A DNA stretch of 61,833 bases, taken from Sphingobacterium bovistauri (GTDB lineage: Bacteria > Bacteroidota > Bacteroidia > Sphingobacteriales > Sphingobacteriaceae). The notes under the pieces were generated by a model that saw only the letters and a program-made list of their open reading frames with translations, was not told where the DNA came from and did no database searches. The stretch is from NCBI RefSeq assembly GCF_020295405.1, contig NZ_JADEYP010000026.1:1-61833 (forward strand), read 5' to 3'. A program made the position numbers and the translations under genes. Below, piece after piece: positions 8,276 through 16,218 of this stretch. The stretch's first letter is position 1. The number at the start of each line of letters is the position of its first letter.

Positions 8276-8983
8276 TTACTTAGTTAGTTGAACGAAAATT
8301 TCTTCCATCGAGAGATTTGGGTATCTAGAATTTTTATCACGTAATAAAAATTGATCTTTAATCTTTCCTTGATGAATGACAATAATCTCATCACAAATCG
8401 CTTCCACTTCTTGCATTAAGTGTGTAGAAAGAAGAACTGTTTTTTCTTTGGATAAATCACGAATTAGCTGCCTGATTTCAATAATTTGATTTGGATCTAA
8501 TCCAGTTGTTGGTTCATCCAATATCAAAACTTTAGGGTTATGAATAATTGCACAAGCCAATCCGACCCGTTGCCTATATCCCTTAGATAACTCTTTTATC
8601 TTTTTGTGCTGTTCGTGTACCAGTCCTGTTTTTTTAACAACATCTTTAATTCGTGTTGAAACATTATCTAGATTGTATAATGCGGCTTGGAATTCTAGAA
8701 TTTCGCCTACATACATATCCAAATACAACGGATTATTCTCCGGTAGATATCCAATGTTTTTTTTTGATTCTAAAGAGTTTTGTTGAATATTAATTTCTTC
8801 AATCCAACATTGACCTGATTCGATTGGTATTATGCCAGCTAAAGTCTTCATCGTCGTGGATTTCCCTGCTCCATTGGGACCAAGAAATCCAATTATACCA
8901 TTGCTTGTCTTATGGAAACTTACATCTTGCAATGCAAATTGTTTTCCAAATTTTTTACTCAGATTTTGAATACGAATAGACAT
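8276..8983 (-). CDS. GldA-like ABC transporter ATP-binding protein
   Basis: A 235-residue ATPase that should power the permease encoded just downstream. It has Walker A GPNGAGKST near residue 35, signature LSKGYRQRVGLA near 133, Walker B VLILDEPTTGLD and the H-loop LLSTHLMQEVE. The ABC-2 type layout (ATPase followed by a membrane gene) and similarity to GldA of Bacteroidota support the call. It is shorter than the roughly 300 residues of Flavobacterium GldA, so it may not be an exact orthologue. It is 3 bp downstream of the phosphodiesterase gene, in a six-gene minus-strand run. Confidence 0.85.
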   Translation of the reverse strand: MSIRIQNLSKKFGKQFALQDVSFHKTSNGIIGFLGPNGAGKSTTMKTLAGIIPIESGQCWIEEINIQQNSLESKKNIGYLPENNPLYLDMYVGEILEFQAALYNLDNVSTRIKDVVKKTGLVHEQHKKIKELSKGYRQRVGLACAIIHNPKVLILDEPTTGLDPNQIIEIRQLIRDLSKEKTVLLSTHLMQEVEAICDEIIVIHQGKIKDQFLLRDKNSRYPNLSMEEIFVQLTK

Positions 8984-8986
8984 GGT

Positions 8987-9967
8987 TTATCGATTTAAAA
9001 ATGGGGACTCTAATTTTCTCTTCTTAATAAAGAAATCAAGAGCTTTTTGCGCTTCTTCAGGACGATCTGTGCTCAGGATGTCAGCACCATTTTCGATGTA
9101 TTCAGCATAGACTTGATATCCTCTACTTTTAGTCTGTTTGTCGAGGTTGCCAATTGTGCCTAAAATGGTCTTGATACCATGTGAATGCAATAAGTCTATT
9201 AATTCTGTTTTTGGTTGTGAAGTGCCTACGAAGGCAATTAATCTATTGTCAGGTATTCCTGCTTCCGCAAGTTTAGCTAAATCTTTTTGAGACTTAATAC
9301 TTACAGAAAGCATAAGGTCTGGATTAATTCGGTTTATGGCACGAGCCTGATTAGAATTGTAGGTAATCACTACAGCATATGACTGAGCATTCGTTTTTTG
9401 AATGATTTGATTTAATAATTTGTAAGGCACATCTTGTTTGACATCCAACGTAAAGATCACATTTCCTTTACCCCAGACAAGCGCTTCTTCTAGCGTTGGA
9501 ATCTTATACTCTGTCAACTCTCCGTTGCTATCTTTTAATCGGATTTTTTTCAAGTCTTCTAAAGAGTATGAATTGATTGAGCCGCTGCCGTTCGATGTGC
9601 GATCTAATGTTTCATCATGCATCAATACCAATACAGAATCTTTTGACATTCGTACGTCACATTCAATAATAAGTGGAAATTGCTTTGCCCAGTATTCAAA
9701 TGTTTCAATAGCATTTTCAGGATAGCCTTGTGTATCACCTCCACGATGAGCACTGACAAGGGGAACTCTTTTTTCTGAATAAGTTAAAAATTCGTATAGG
9801 TCGTCTAGACTATTTATGTTAAAGTTGCTCGAGGAGAATAAAGACTTTTCATAGTTGCTTTTGGAAGTTACCGTGTCTTGCTGTGACTGTGGGGGCGTAT
9901 TTCTAAAACAACCGACTATAACGATAAAGCTTATAGCAAAAGCGATACTATTTAAAATCTTTTTCAT
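8987..9967 (-). CDS. Glycerophosphodiester phosphodiesterase family lipoprotein
   Basis: The 326-residue product starts with a signal and a lipobox (IVIVGC near residue 20), so it is probably anchored in the envelope. The GDPD TIM-barrel motifs are complete: AHRGG with PEN near residues 78-91, IECDVRMSKD, and LVLMHDETLDRTSNG. The enzyme family hydrolyses glycerophosphodiesters to glycerol-3-phosphate and an alcohol. It is separated from aroK by one base or less and is followed by the ABC transporter genes; the functional link is unclear. Confidence 0.9.
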   Translation of the reverse strand: MKKILNSIAFAISFIVIVGCFRNTPPQSQQDTVTSKSNYEKSLFSSSNFNINSLDDLYEFLTYSEKRVPLVSAHRGGDTQGYPENAIETFEYWAKQFPLIIECDVRMSKDSVLVLMHDETLDRTSNGSGSINSYSLEDLKKIRLKDSNGELTEYKIPTLEEALVWGKGNVIFTLDVKQDVPYKLLNQIIQKTNAQSYAVVITYNSNQARAINRINPDLMLSVSIKSQKDLAKLAEAGIPDNRLIAFVGTSQPKTELIDLLHSHGIKTILGTIGNLDKQTKSRGYQVYAEYIENGADILSTDRPEEAQKALDFFIKKRKLESPFLNR

Positions 9968-10486
9968 TTATTTCTGCTGGTAATTTTTAATCAAAAGAAT
10001 GATTTCTTCTAATGGTGTGTGTATTTGTTCAAATTTTATGTGTGCTCTATCGTAGTATTCAGCACGTTCATTAAGCTTGGAATCAATGAATTCAAATAAT
10101 TCATCTCCTGATAAATCCTTTAAAACAGGTCTTTTATTGACATCGGATTGGCTCAATCGCGACCATAATGATTTACTGGTGTGATACAGATAAAGAGAAA
10201 GTCCATTCTCATTAATCCAATCCATATTATCAAAGAAACAAGGTGTCCCTCCTCCAGTGGAGATGATAGCAATTCGCCCTGTTTGTTTTTTTAAGTATTC
10301 GGTTTCTAATTTCCGAAAGCTTTCTTCTCCATATTGTTGAAAATATTCTGGAATTGTCATTCCTATATTTGCAACAATTTCATGATCTAGATCTACAAAT
10401 GGAAGTTCTAATGCATTCGCGATTTTTTTACCCCAAGTCGTTTTTCCGCTTCCCATGAAGCCAACTAAAAAAATAGGTTTGTCCAT
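9968..10486 (-). CDS. aroK: Shikimate kinase
   Basis: A 172-residue cytoplasmic kinase that phosphorylates shikimate at the 3-OH in the chorismate pathway. Walker A is GFMGSGKT at residues 9-16. The shikimate-binding residues are in DLD (Asp32, Asp34), the FRKLE stretch and the STGGGTP loop. The lid region has RPVLKD. The length is typical. It lies 4 bp after the DoxX gene and abuts the phosphodiesterase gene, and no other aro gene is in the window. Confidence 0.95.
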   Translation of the reverse strand: MDKPIFLVGFMGSGKTTWGKKIANALELPFVDLDHEIVANIGMTIPEYFQQYGEESFRKLETEYLKKQTGRIAIISTGGGTPCFFDNMDWINENGLSLYLYHTSKSLWSRLSQSDVNKRPVLKDLSGDELFEFIDSKLNERAEYYDRAHIKFEQIHTPLEEIILLIKNYQQK

Positions 10487-10490
10487 TTTA

Positions 10491-11693
10491 TTATTTCAGA
10501 TAAGTAGAAATCAATTCTTCCTTAGTTGGGAAAGTATTTTTAGACCATTTTTGTATTACTACACCATTTTGAAGTAACATTACCCCAGGATTGGATCTTA
10601 CCATGCTTTTCAGAGGAACTGCATCAGCATAAAAAGTTTCTAAAACTAAATCTAATTGGTCATTCAAGTAATCAATATCAGAGCTAGCACTGGCTGTTAG
10701 TAGTACCGCTCTCAAGTTAAAGTCTTCACTTAATGATTTGATGGTTTGATTAATCTTATCCAGAGCTAAGAAATCAGTAGGAGTGAATTTGGATACATCA
10801 ACACTTGTTACAATAAAATTGTAATGTGGGTTTTCAATAATTTCTTGTGTAAAGTCTTGTCCCTCTGTATCCGATATGATCAAATCTGGAATTGCAACTT
10901 GATACCCCTTCTTAATCAATTTTGTCACTGGCTCGCCAATAATTTCCCAATTTTCATCTTCCCAAATTTTTTGACCCATATATTCTTTGTCAGTCATTTT
11001 TTTTGTCTCACCGGATTGTTTGTTTTTCAAATTATAAATGTGCTCAAACTCATCTTGCGGTGCTCCTTCTGGGGCCTTCATTAATGAAGGAAGGTGATTG
11101 CCTATTTTGTATGGCAAGAAATCTACAAATGGTAAGTATTTGTAGGTATAAATACCTATTCCAAAAGAAAAAATAATAGTCAATAGGGTTAGTGTATTAT
11201 TGGTAAAGGAACTTTTGAAAATAGGTTCAATTTTGTGTCTTTTGATAAAGATTATACCGATAAAGATTAATAATACTAAATCTTTAATGAATGACTCCCA
11301 TGGTGTTAGTGGGATCGCGTCACCAAAGCATCCGCAAGATGTTACCACATCAAAAAATGCGGAGTAGAAAGTTAGAAATGTGAAAAAGATAATCATTAAT
11401 AACAATCCCCAAGCAATTATATTACGAGCAATACCTAAGAGTAATAACACCCCACAAATAATTTCAAAGGCGCAGATAATTATAGCAATCCAAGTACTGT
11501 AGTCATTTAGAATATTTAAATGAAAAACATGAAAGTATTCTTGCAATTTGAAACCAAAGCCCATAGGGTCGTTGGCTTTAATTAAACCAGAAAATATAAA
11601 TAATAACCCAACAAATATGCGTGATAGCCAAAGTGAAAGATCTGGTTTAGTGGAGCTATTTTGAAGAGGTGTGTAATATGAAGTGTTCGACAT
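10491..11693 (-). CDS. DoxX-like membrane protein (BT_3928-type)
   Basis: The 400-residue protein has four to five N-terminal membrane helices of the DoxX/MauE type (about residues 20-165), starting SLWLSRIFVGLLFIFSGLIK. A CGCF motif lies in the loop before the last helix. Residues 190-400 form a soluble domain with a predicted thioredoxin-like pattern but no CxxC. Homologues are common in Bacteroidota and are usually annotated as DoxX or BT_3928 family. The role is unknown; a redox function is only suggested by the domain types. I start at the ATG at 11693, which leaves a 4-bp gap to the previous gene. The upstream ATG at 11714 would overlap it. Confidence 0.75.
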   Translation of the reverse strand: MSNTSYYTPLQNSSTKPDLSLWLSRIFVGLLFIFSGLIKANDPMGFGFKLQEYFHVFHLNILNDYSTWIAIIICAFEIICGVLLLLGIARNIIAWGLLLMIIFFTFLTFYSAFFDVVTSCGCFGDAIPLTPWESFIKDLVLLIFIGIIFIKRHKIEPIFKSSFTNNTLTLLTIIFSFGIGIYTYKYLPFVDFLPYKIGNHLPSLMKAPEGAPQDEFEHIYNLKNKQSGETKKMTDKEYMGQKIWEDENWEIIGEPVTKLIKKGYQVAIPDLIISDTEGQDFTQEIIENPHYNFIVTSVDVSKFTPTDFLALDKINQTIKSLSEDFNLRAVLLTASASSDIDYLNDQLDLVLETFYADAVPLKSMVRSNPGVMLLQNGVVIQKWSKNTFPTKEELISTYLK

Positions 11694-11697
11694 AGTC

Positions 11698-12243
11698 TTA
11701 TTTTTTATCAGCAAATTCCATTTTAATTAAAGCAAATACTGCATAATTCAACATATCTTGATAATTGGCAGCTAAACCTTCTGATACGATTGTTTTTCCG
11801 TCATTGTTTTCAATTTGTTTAACACGGTGCAATTTCATTAAAATCATATCGGTCATCGAAGATATGCGCATATCACGCCATGCTTCACCATAATCGTGAT
11901 TTTTGGCAAACATTAAATCACGAGTCTGATTCACTTTTTCAGTATATTTTTGTTCGACGAAGATTGCGTCCAAATTTTCATCCCCCTCTTCGCCCATTTC
12001 CAATTGCATAAGTGCAATCACACAGTAATTTATTATAGCCACAAATTCGCCTGCAATATCTTCCCCAACCTTAGAAACTTGTTTGATTTCCAACGTACGA
12101 ATGCGTTTTGCTTTGATATAAAGTTGGTCTGTTATTGAACTTAAACGCATGATACGCCACGATGTGCCATAATCTTGAGTTTTATTCACAAAAAGTTTTT
12201 TACAAAAATCAATTACCGCATTATATTCTTCCGTCGTATTCAT
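11698..12243 (-). CDS. DUF1599 protein with two tandem repeats
   Basis: This 181-residue soluble protein contains the same unit twice, around residues 10-75 and 100-170. Each copy reads (F/M)xKNxDYGxxWRxMRxSSxTD followed by (L/M)K..R...E, first as KTQDYGTSWRIMRLSSITDQ and then as NHDYGEAWRDMRISSMTDM. That internal duplication is the DUF1599 pattern of Bacteroidota. No biochemical function is established. It is the first gene of a six-gene minus-strand run that continues to gldFG at 5788, with a -7-like box upstream at 12272-12279. Confidence 0.85.
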   Translation of the reverse strand: MNTTEEYNAVIDFCKKLFVNKTQDYGTSWRIMRLSSITDQLYIKAKRIRTLEIKQVSKVGEDIAGEFVAIINYCVIALMQLEMGEEGDENLDAIFVEQKYTEKVNQTRDLMFAKNHDYGEAWRDMRISSMTDMILMKLHRVKQIENNDGKTIVSEGLAANYQDMLNYAVFALIKMEFADKK

Positions 12244-12271
12244 TATATAGTTGTTAGGATATGTTGTGTTA

Positions 12272-12279
12272 CAAATATA
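12272..12279 (-). promoter_or_regulatory. Candidate -7 box of the DUF1599-to-gldFG run
   Basis: The minus strand reads TATATTTG, a match to TAnnTTTG, 28 bp before the DUF1599 start codon. No TTTG is found at 19-21 bp spacing, so only the -7 part supports it. Confidence 0.5.
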
Positions 12280-12383
12280 ATCAGAAATGTACTTAGCCTA
12301 TAGTCAAAATAGTGTTTGATTTTGGTATTTTATGACAAATTGTAATTTATTTTCGAGTAACTTCGAATATACTTTAAAAATAC

Positions 12384-13184
12384 ATGAAGGGAATTAATAA
12401 ACCAGATATTCGAGAAGTCGAAATTACACGATATGCACAACCATTTCGTGAAGGAGGTTCACTTCCAGGATTGGTCGATGCGGACGATGGCTTTAGTTAT
12501 GTTATTAAATTTAGAGGCGCTGGACAAGGTAAAAAAGCTTTGGTGGCTGAATTGATTGGGGGTGAGTTAGCGCGGTTTCTAGGATTACGTATGCCAGAAT
12601 TGGTGTTTGCGAATCTGGACGAATCATTTTGGAGGTTGGAAGCTGATGAAGAAATTCAAGATTTGTTGAAATTTTCTATCGGTAAAAATCTTGGTGTTCA
12701 TTTTTTGAGTGGAGCAATTACATATGATGCGAATGTAGATGTCGTTGGAGAAGAGGAGGCGTCTAAAATTGTATGGTTGGATGCTTTATTGATGAATGTA
12801 GATCGGACAGCTCGCAATACAAATATGTTGATGTGGCATAAAGAATTGTGGTTGATAGACCACGGTGCTTCCTTGTATTTTCATCATTCTTGGGATAATT
12901 GGGAAGATTATGTCGCGAAACCTTTTGTGCAGATTAAAGATCATGTTTTGTTGAAGCAAGCGTCTAAAGTACAAGAAATACAGGATAATTATGGTGCTAT
13001 GTTCACTGAAGAGAATATTCGTGGTATTTTGAATGTTATACCAGACGAATGGTTGGAAGAGGTGGGGAGAGATTTAAACCCTACGCAAGTAAGAGAAGTG
13101 TATCTTAAATTCTTGATGAGAAGATTAGCAAATGCATCGATGTTTTTAAATCAAATAGAAAATGAGCGTAAGAACATTGTATGA
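12384..13184 (+). CDS. HipA-like kinase-domain protein
   Basis: A 266-residue protein with a HipA_2-type kinase-like fold. Visible elements are the glycine-rich FRGAGQGKKALVAE near residues 45-60, a catalytic-loop-like NVDRTARNTNML near 138-149, and IDHGASLYF near 155, in the place of the DFG-type metal loop. It lacks the N-terminal HipA regulatory half, and there is no HipB-like antitoxin gene next to it. The downstream DUF3037 gene overlaps it by 23 bp, so the two are translationally coupled. Kinase activity and target are not established for this family. Confidence 0.78.
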   Translation: MKGINKPDIREVEITRYAQPFREGGSLPGLVDADDGFSYVIKFRGAGQGKKALVAELIGGELARFLGLRMPELVFANLDESFWRLEADEEIQDLLKFSIGKNLGVHFLSGAITYDANVDVVGEEEASKIVWLDALLMNVDRTARNTNMLMWHKELWLIDHGASLYFHHSWDNWEDYVAKPFVQIKDHVLLKQASKVQEIQDNYGAMFTEENIRGILNVIPDEWLEEVGRDLNPTQVREVYLKFLMRRLANASMFLNQIENERKNIV

Positions 13185-13545
13185 GTATGCTGTAGTACGC
13201 GTAGTTCCTAGAGCTGAGCGTGAAGAGTTTGTGAATGTAGGGGTAGCTTTGTATTGTAAGAAGTTTCGATATGCAGAGTTTCTTTTTCATCTTAATGCAC
13301 ATAAAATAAAAGCCTTATATAGCGAATCAGATATTGAAGAGATAAAAAGACATTTGGAGTCATTTCAAAAAATTTGTGCAGGAGATAAGTCTTATGGTAG
13401 GATAGCTAATCTTGATCAAGCTGAACGTTTTCGTTGGCTAACAGCAAATAGGAGCACAATTATTCAATGCTCACCATCACATACGGGTATGTGTATTTCT
13501 GCAGAAGATACGCATAAAGAGTTAGTGACTAAATTAGTTCTATAA
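13162..13545 (+). CDS. DUF3037 protein
   Basis: A 127-residue soluble protein beginning TLYEYAVVRVVPRAEREEFVNVGV, the DUF3037 signature. It starts inside the last codons of the HipA-like gene. The pairing of a HipA-like protein with DUF3037 recurs in Bacteroidota and other phyla to my knowledge, but no function is described. It could be the partner or substrate of the kinase-like protein. Confidence 0.8.
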   Translation: MSVRTLYEYAVVRVVPRAEREEFVNVGVALYCKKFRYAEFLFHLNAHKIKALYSESDIEEIKRHLESFQKICAGDKSYGRIANLDQAERFRWLTANRSTIIQCSPSHTGMCISAEDTHKELVTKLVL

Positions 13546-13597
13546 AATCTATAATAATAGTAGATTTTTTTGATTCTAAAAATGTAGATTTGCAATC

Positions 13598-14407
13598 ATG
13601 GAAAACTTTTACAACCATCTTTATAAAAAGCAACTGGAAGCTCAAGATATGCCTAGCAATACTAGAATATGGACTTGGGCTAGAGATTTGTTTAGATTGT
13701 TATTTCCGGAACGTGATCCTAGAAAATTAGACTCTGTCGATGGGGTTGTTGTCATGTTCAAACAGTCAGAAGTAGAGCTGTTGGATATATTATTAAAGAG
13801 TCAAAATTGTTGTGAATGCAATCCTGAGGTGGTGGTTGATAAATTCTATAAATCCTTGCCCGGGCTATATGAGATCATGCTCGCAGACGCACAAGCTATT
13901 TTGGAAGGCGACCCCGCAGCAAAGGATTTGCGTGAAGTAATTCGCACTTATCCAGGTTTTTTGGCTTCGTGTATTTTTCGTATGGCACATGAGTTATGGT
14001 TGCAAGATGTTCCATTAATTCCACGTATATTAACAGAGTGGGCACATGAACGCACGGGCATTGATATTCACCCAGGAGCTACGATAGGTAAATATTTGCA
14101 TATTGATCACGGTACAGGATTGGTAATTGGAGAAACGTGTATCATTGGAGAGCATGTGAAGTTATATCAAGGCGTTACGTTAGGCGCATTGAGTGTTGAG
14201 AAAGACTTAGCTGGTAAGCAGCGTCATCCGATTATTGAAGATTATGTGATTATCTATGCCGGAGCAACAATATTAGGAGGAGAGACACGTGTAGGACATC
14301 ATTCAATAATAGGAGGGAATGTTTGGCTTACATCAAGTATAGAACCGTACACAACTGTATATCATCAATCGAATTCAAAATTTATTGATACTAAACCCGC
14401 TTTATAA
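13598..14407 (+). CDS. cysE: Serine O-acetyltransferase
   Basis: A 269-residue enzyme that transfers acetyl from acetyl-CoA to L-serine, the first step of cysteine synthesis. The N-terminal helical SATase domain (about 1-140) precedes a left-handed beta helix of hexapeptide repeats from GIDIHPGATIGKYLHIDHG through GETCIIGEHVKLYQGVTLGA. The catalytic histidine and the DHGTG loop are present. Its TAA overlaps the cysM ATG by one base, so the two steps of the pathway are coupled. A TAGATTTG at 13585-13592 is only five bases before the ATG. Confidence 0.93.
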   Translation: MENFYNHLYKKQLEAQDMPSNTRIWTWARDLFRLLFPERDPRKLDSVDGVVVMFKQSEVELLDILLKSQNCCECNPEVVVDKFYKSLPGLYEIMLADAQAILEGDPAAKDLREVIRTYPGFLASCIFRMAHELWLQDVPLIPRILTEWAHERTGIDIHPGATIGKYLHIDHGTGLVIGETCIIGEHVKLYQGVTLGALSVEKDLAGKQRHPIIEDYVIIYAGATILGGETRVGHHSIIGGNVWLTSSIEPYTTVYHQSNSKFIDTKPAL

Positions 14408-15279
14408 TGGGAAATATAATAGACACTATTGGTAATACTCCTTTGGTCGAGATAACAAGTTTTCACGACAACCCTAAGGTTAAAATTTATGCCAAATTAG
14501 AGGGGAATAATCCTGCAGGCTCTGTTAAAGATAGAGCTGCATTGAATATGATCCGATCAGCTATTGAGAGGGGTGAAATCAGAAAAGGGGACAAACTTAT
14601 CGAAGCCACAAGTGGGAATACCGGTATTGCGCTCGCGATGATTGCAAGCATGTATGAAATGGATCTAGAGTTGGTGATGCCCTCTAGTTCGACACGTGAA
14701 CGTACCCTAACAATGGAAGCATTTGGTGCGAAAGTTACCTTACTAGAGAATATGGAGGTGTGTCGTGACTATGCTGAAGAAAAGGCCGAAAGAGATGGTA
14801 TTTTTATATTAAACCAGTTTGCTAATCCCGATAATTACAAAGCGCATATCAAAACAACAGGTCCTGAGATTTGGCGTGATACCGAAGGGAAAATTACGCA
14901 TTTTGTCAGTGCGATGGGAACGACAGGTACAATCATGGGCAATTCCATATACCTGAAAGAGAAGAATCAAAACATTCAAATTGTCGGCTGTCAACCGACA
15001 GAAGAATCGTCAATTCCAGGTATTCGACGTTGGCCAAAAGAATATTTACCCAAGATATTTGATGCGAGTAGAGTGGATAGGGTAATAGATGTAGCTCAGC
15101 ATGATGCTGTTGACAAGTCACGCCTATTAGCAAAGAAAGAAGGTGTATTTGCAGGAATGAGTACTGGAGGTGCATTTCATGCCGCTCTACAGGTGGCGAA
15201 TGAAATAGAAGAGGGGGTAATTGTATTTATAGCTTGTGATAGGGGGGATCGCTATTTGAGCTCTGATTTATTCGGATAG
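14407..15279 (+). CDS. cysM: Cysteine synthase (CysM type)
   Basis: This 290-residue PLP enzyme replaces the acetyl group of O-acetylserine with sulfide to form cysteine. Lys41 in NPAGSVKDRAA is the PLP Schiff-base lysine. EATSGNTGIA forms the substrate loop and GTTGTIMG the phosphate-binding loop. The short length and sequence put it with CysM-like rather than CysK-like enzymes. It is coupled to cysE and ends 5 bp before a strong terminator. Confidence 0.92.
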   Translation: MGNIIDTIGNTPLVEITSFHDNPKVKIYAKLEGNNPAGSVKDRAALNMIRSAIERGEIRKGDKLIEATSGNTGIALAMIASMYEMDLELVMPSSSTRERTLTMEAFGAKVTLLENMEVCRDYAEEKAERDGIFILNQFANPDNYKAHIKTTGPEIWRDTEGKITHFVSAMGTTGTIMGNSIYLKEKNQNIQIVGCQPTEESSIPGIRRWPKEYLPKIFDASRVDRVIDVAQHDAVDKSRLLAKKEGVFAGMSTGGAFHAALQVANEIEEGVIVFIACDRGDRYLSSDLFG

Positions 15280-15284
15280 TACTT

Positions 15285-15325
15285 AAAAAACAAAAGGAGG
15301 ATTTACATTCCTCCTTTTGTTTTTT
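15285..15325. terminator. Bidirectional terminator between cysM and the META gene
   Basis: A perfect 17-bp inverted repeat (15285-15301 and 15309-15325) around the 7-base loop TTTACAT. It has A-runs on the left and T-runs on the right, so it can terminate both the plus-strand cysEM transcript and the convergent minus-strand gene that ends at 15328. Confidence 0.9.
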
Positions 15326-15327
15326 AG

Positions 15328-16107
15328 CTATTTTATTTTTTTGAATCTCAAGATTGCAATATCATCAGTGATGAATGTCAGTTGATTTTCATGTACACTG
15401 TAAGACGATATTTTTTGTAAATTTTGAAAATATAATGCTTCTCCTGTTAACGAAGGGCAGGCCATCTTAGTGGCAGCAATAGCACCAAAATTTATTTTAT
15501 GTCCATTTACATTGTATGTTCCAGAATAATTATTGCAACCACCATTTCCAACTAATGTCTCTTCCTTAATATCGAATTCTATTGTTGGTTTACGCGAGTT
15601 AAATAATTGCTCTAGCGTTTTACTTGAAAGACCTAAATAATCCAATTCCCATTTGCCTTGTAATTGAGACGAATTATCTTCGTGCTTTAATTTAAATTGT
15701 GCTTTAATATTCTTCTTTGTATCAATAAATGAGAGAGTATCATTACTAATCTTATAAGATGAGATCAACGGGAGTATTTTAGATAAACCCTGTTCTACTT
15801 CCATGTTGTTACAAGCCATCATGGTTGATACTCCTCTAGTGAATTTAATGTTATTTTTAGATTTTAATTCAAAGCCCCCCATTAAATTATTACAACCTGT
15901 AATAGCAGCATATTCTTGTTTTGCTAAATCAAAGCTGAATATTGGTTCTTTGCCATTCACCTTTTTATCAATAGTCTTATTCTCAATCGAAATTATATGC
16001 CATTTCGCATTCAAATCACTTGCATTAGAAGGTGTTTTATTCTGTAGAATTGAACAGCCACTTAGAAGTGTTATTGTGATTGAGCTAAGTATAATTGTTG
16101 ATTTCAT
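15328..16107 (-). CDS. Lipoprotein with two META (HslJ-like) domains
   Basis: The 259-residue product has a lipoprotein signal (lipobox LLSGC near residue 18) and two META domains. The first has ITGCNNLMGGF...MMACNNMEVE and the second has GNGGCNNYSGTYN...MACPSLTGEALYF. META domains occur in heat-inducible HslJ and other envelope proteins, and their molecular function is unknown. The gene is monocistronic. A perfect 18-bp palindrome lies just upstream of its start, and a terminator lies at its end. Confidence 0.85.
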   Translation of the reverse strand: MKSTIILSSITITLLSGCSILQNKTPSNASDLNAKWHIISIENKTIDKKVNGKEPIFSFDLAKQEYAAITGCNNLMGGFELKSKNNIKFTRGVSTMMACNNMEVEQGLSKILPLISSYKISNDTLSFIDTKKNIKAQFKLKHEDNSSQLQGKWELDYLGLSSKTLEQLFNSRKPTIEFDIKEETLVGNGGCNNYSGTYNVNGHKINFGAIAATKMACPSLTGEALYFQNLQKISSYSVHENQLTFITDDIAILRFKKIK

Positions 16108-16110
16108 AGG

Positions 16111-16138
16111 ATAAAAGTATACTTTTATTACAAGTATA
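16111..16138 (-). promoter_or_regulatory. Palindromic operator candidate and -7-like box of the META gene
   Basis: ATAAAAGTATACTTTTAT (16111-16128) is a perfect 18-bp palindrome that ends three bases before the ATG at 16107 on the minus strand. Directly upstream, at 16131-16138, the minus strand reads TATACTTG, one base from the TAnnTTTG consensus. The site would cover the transcription start and could be a repressor site. This is inferred from position and symmetry. Confidence 0.45.
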
Positions 16139-16176
16139 ACAATAATAAATATTATTCGATCAATAAATTAATGCAC

Positions 16177-16206
16177 AAAAGCTCAGTTCGGGACTGAGCT
16201 TTTTGA
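16177..16206 (-). terminator. Terminator of the C1 peptidase gene
   Basis: An 11-bp stem AAAAGCTCAGT/ACTGAGCTTTT around the loop TCGGG. It lies about 15 bp downstream of the C1 peptidase stop codon at 16219. Confidence 0.75.
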
Positions 16207-16218
16207 TTTTATTTTGAA

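Noticed and set aside
10491..11693. VKOR-type or thiol-disulfide oxidoreductase for the DoxX gene
   Set aside because: The CGCF motif is in a DoxX/MauE-type loop and the soluble half lacks a CxxC, so redox activity is not supported.
12384..13545. Classical HipAB toxin-antitoxin operon
   Set aside because: No HipB-like helix-turn-helix gene is present, and the kinase-like protein lacks the N-terminal HipA half.
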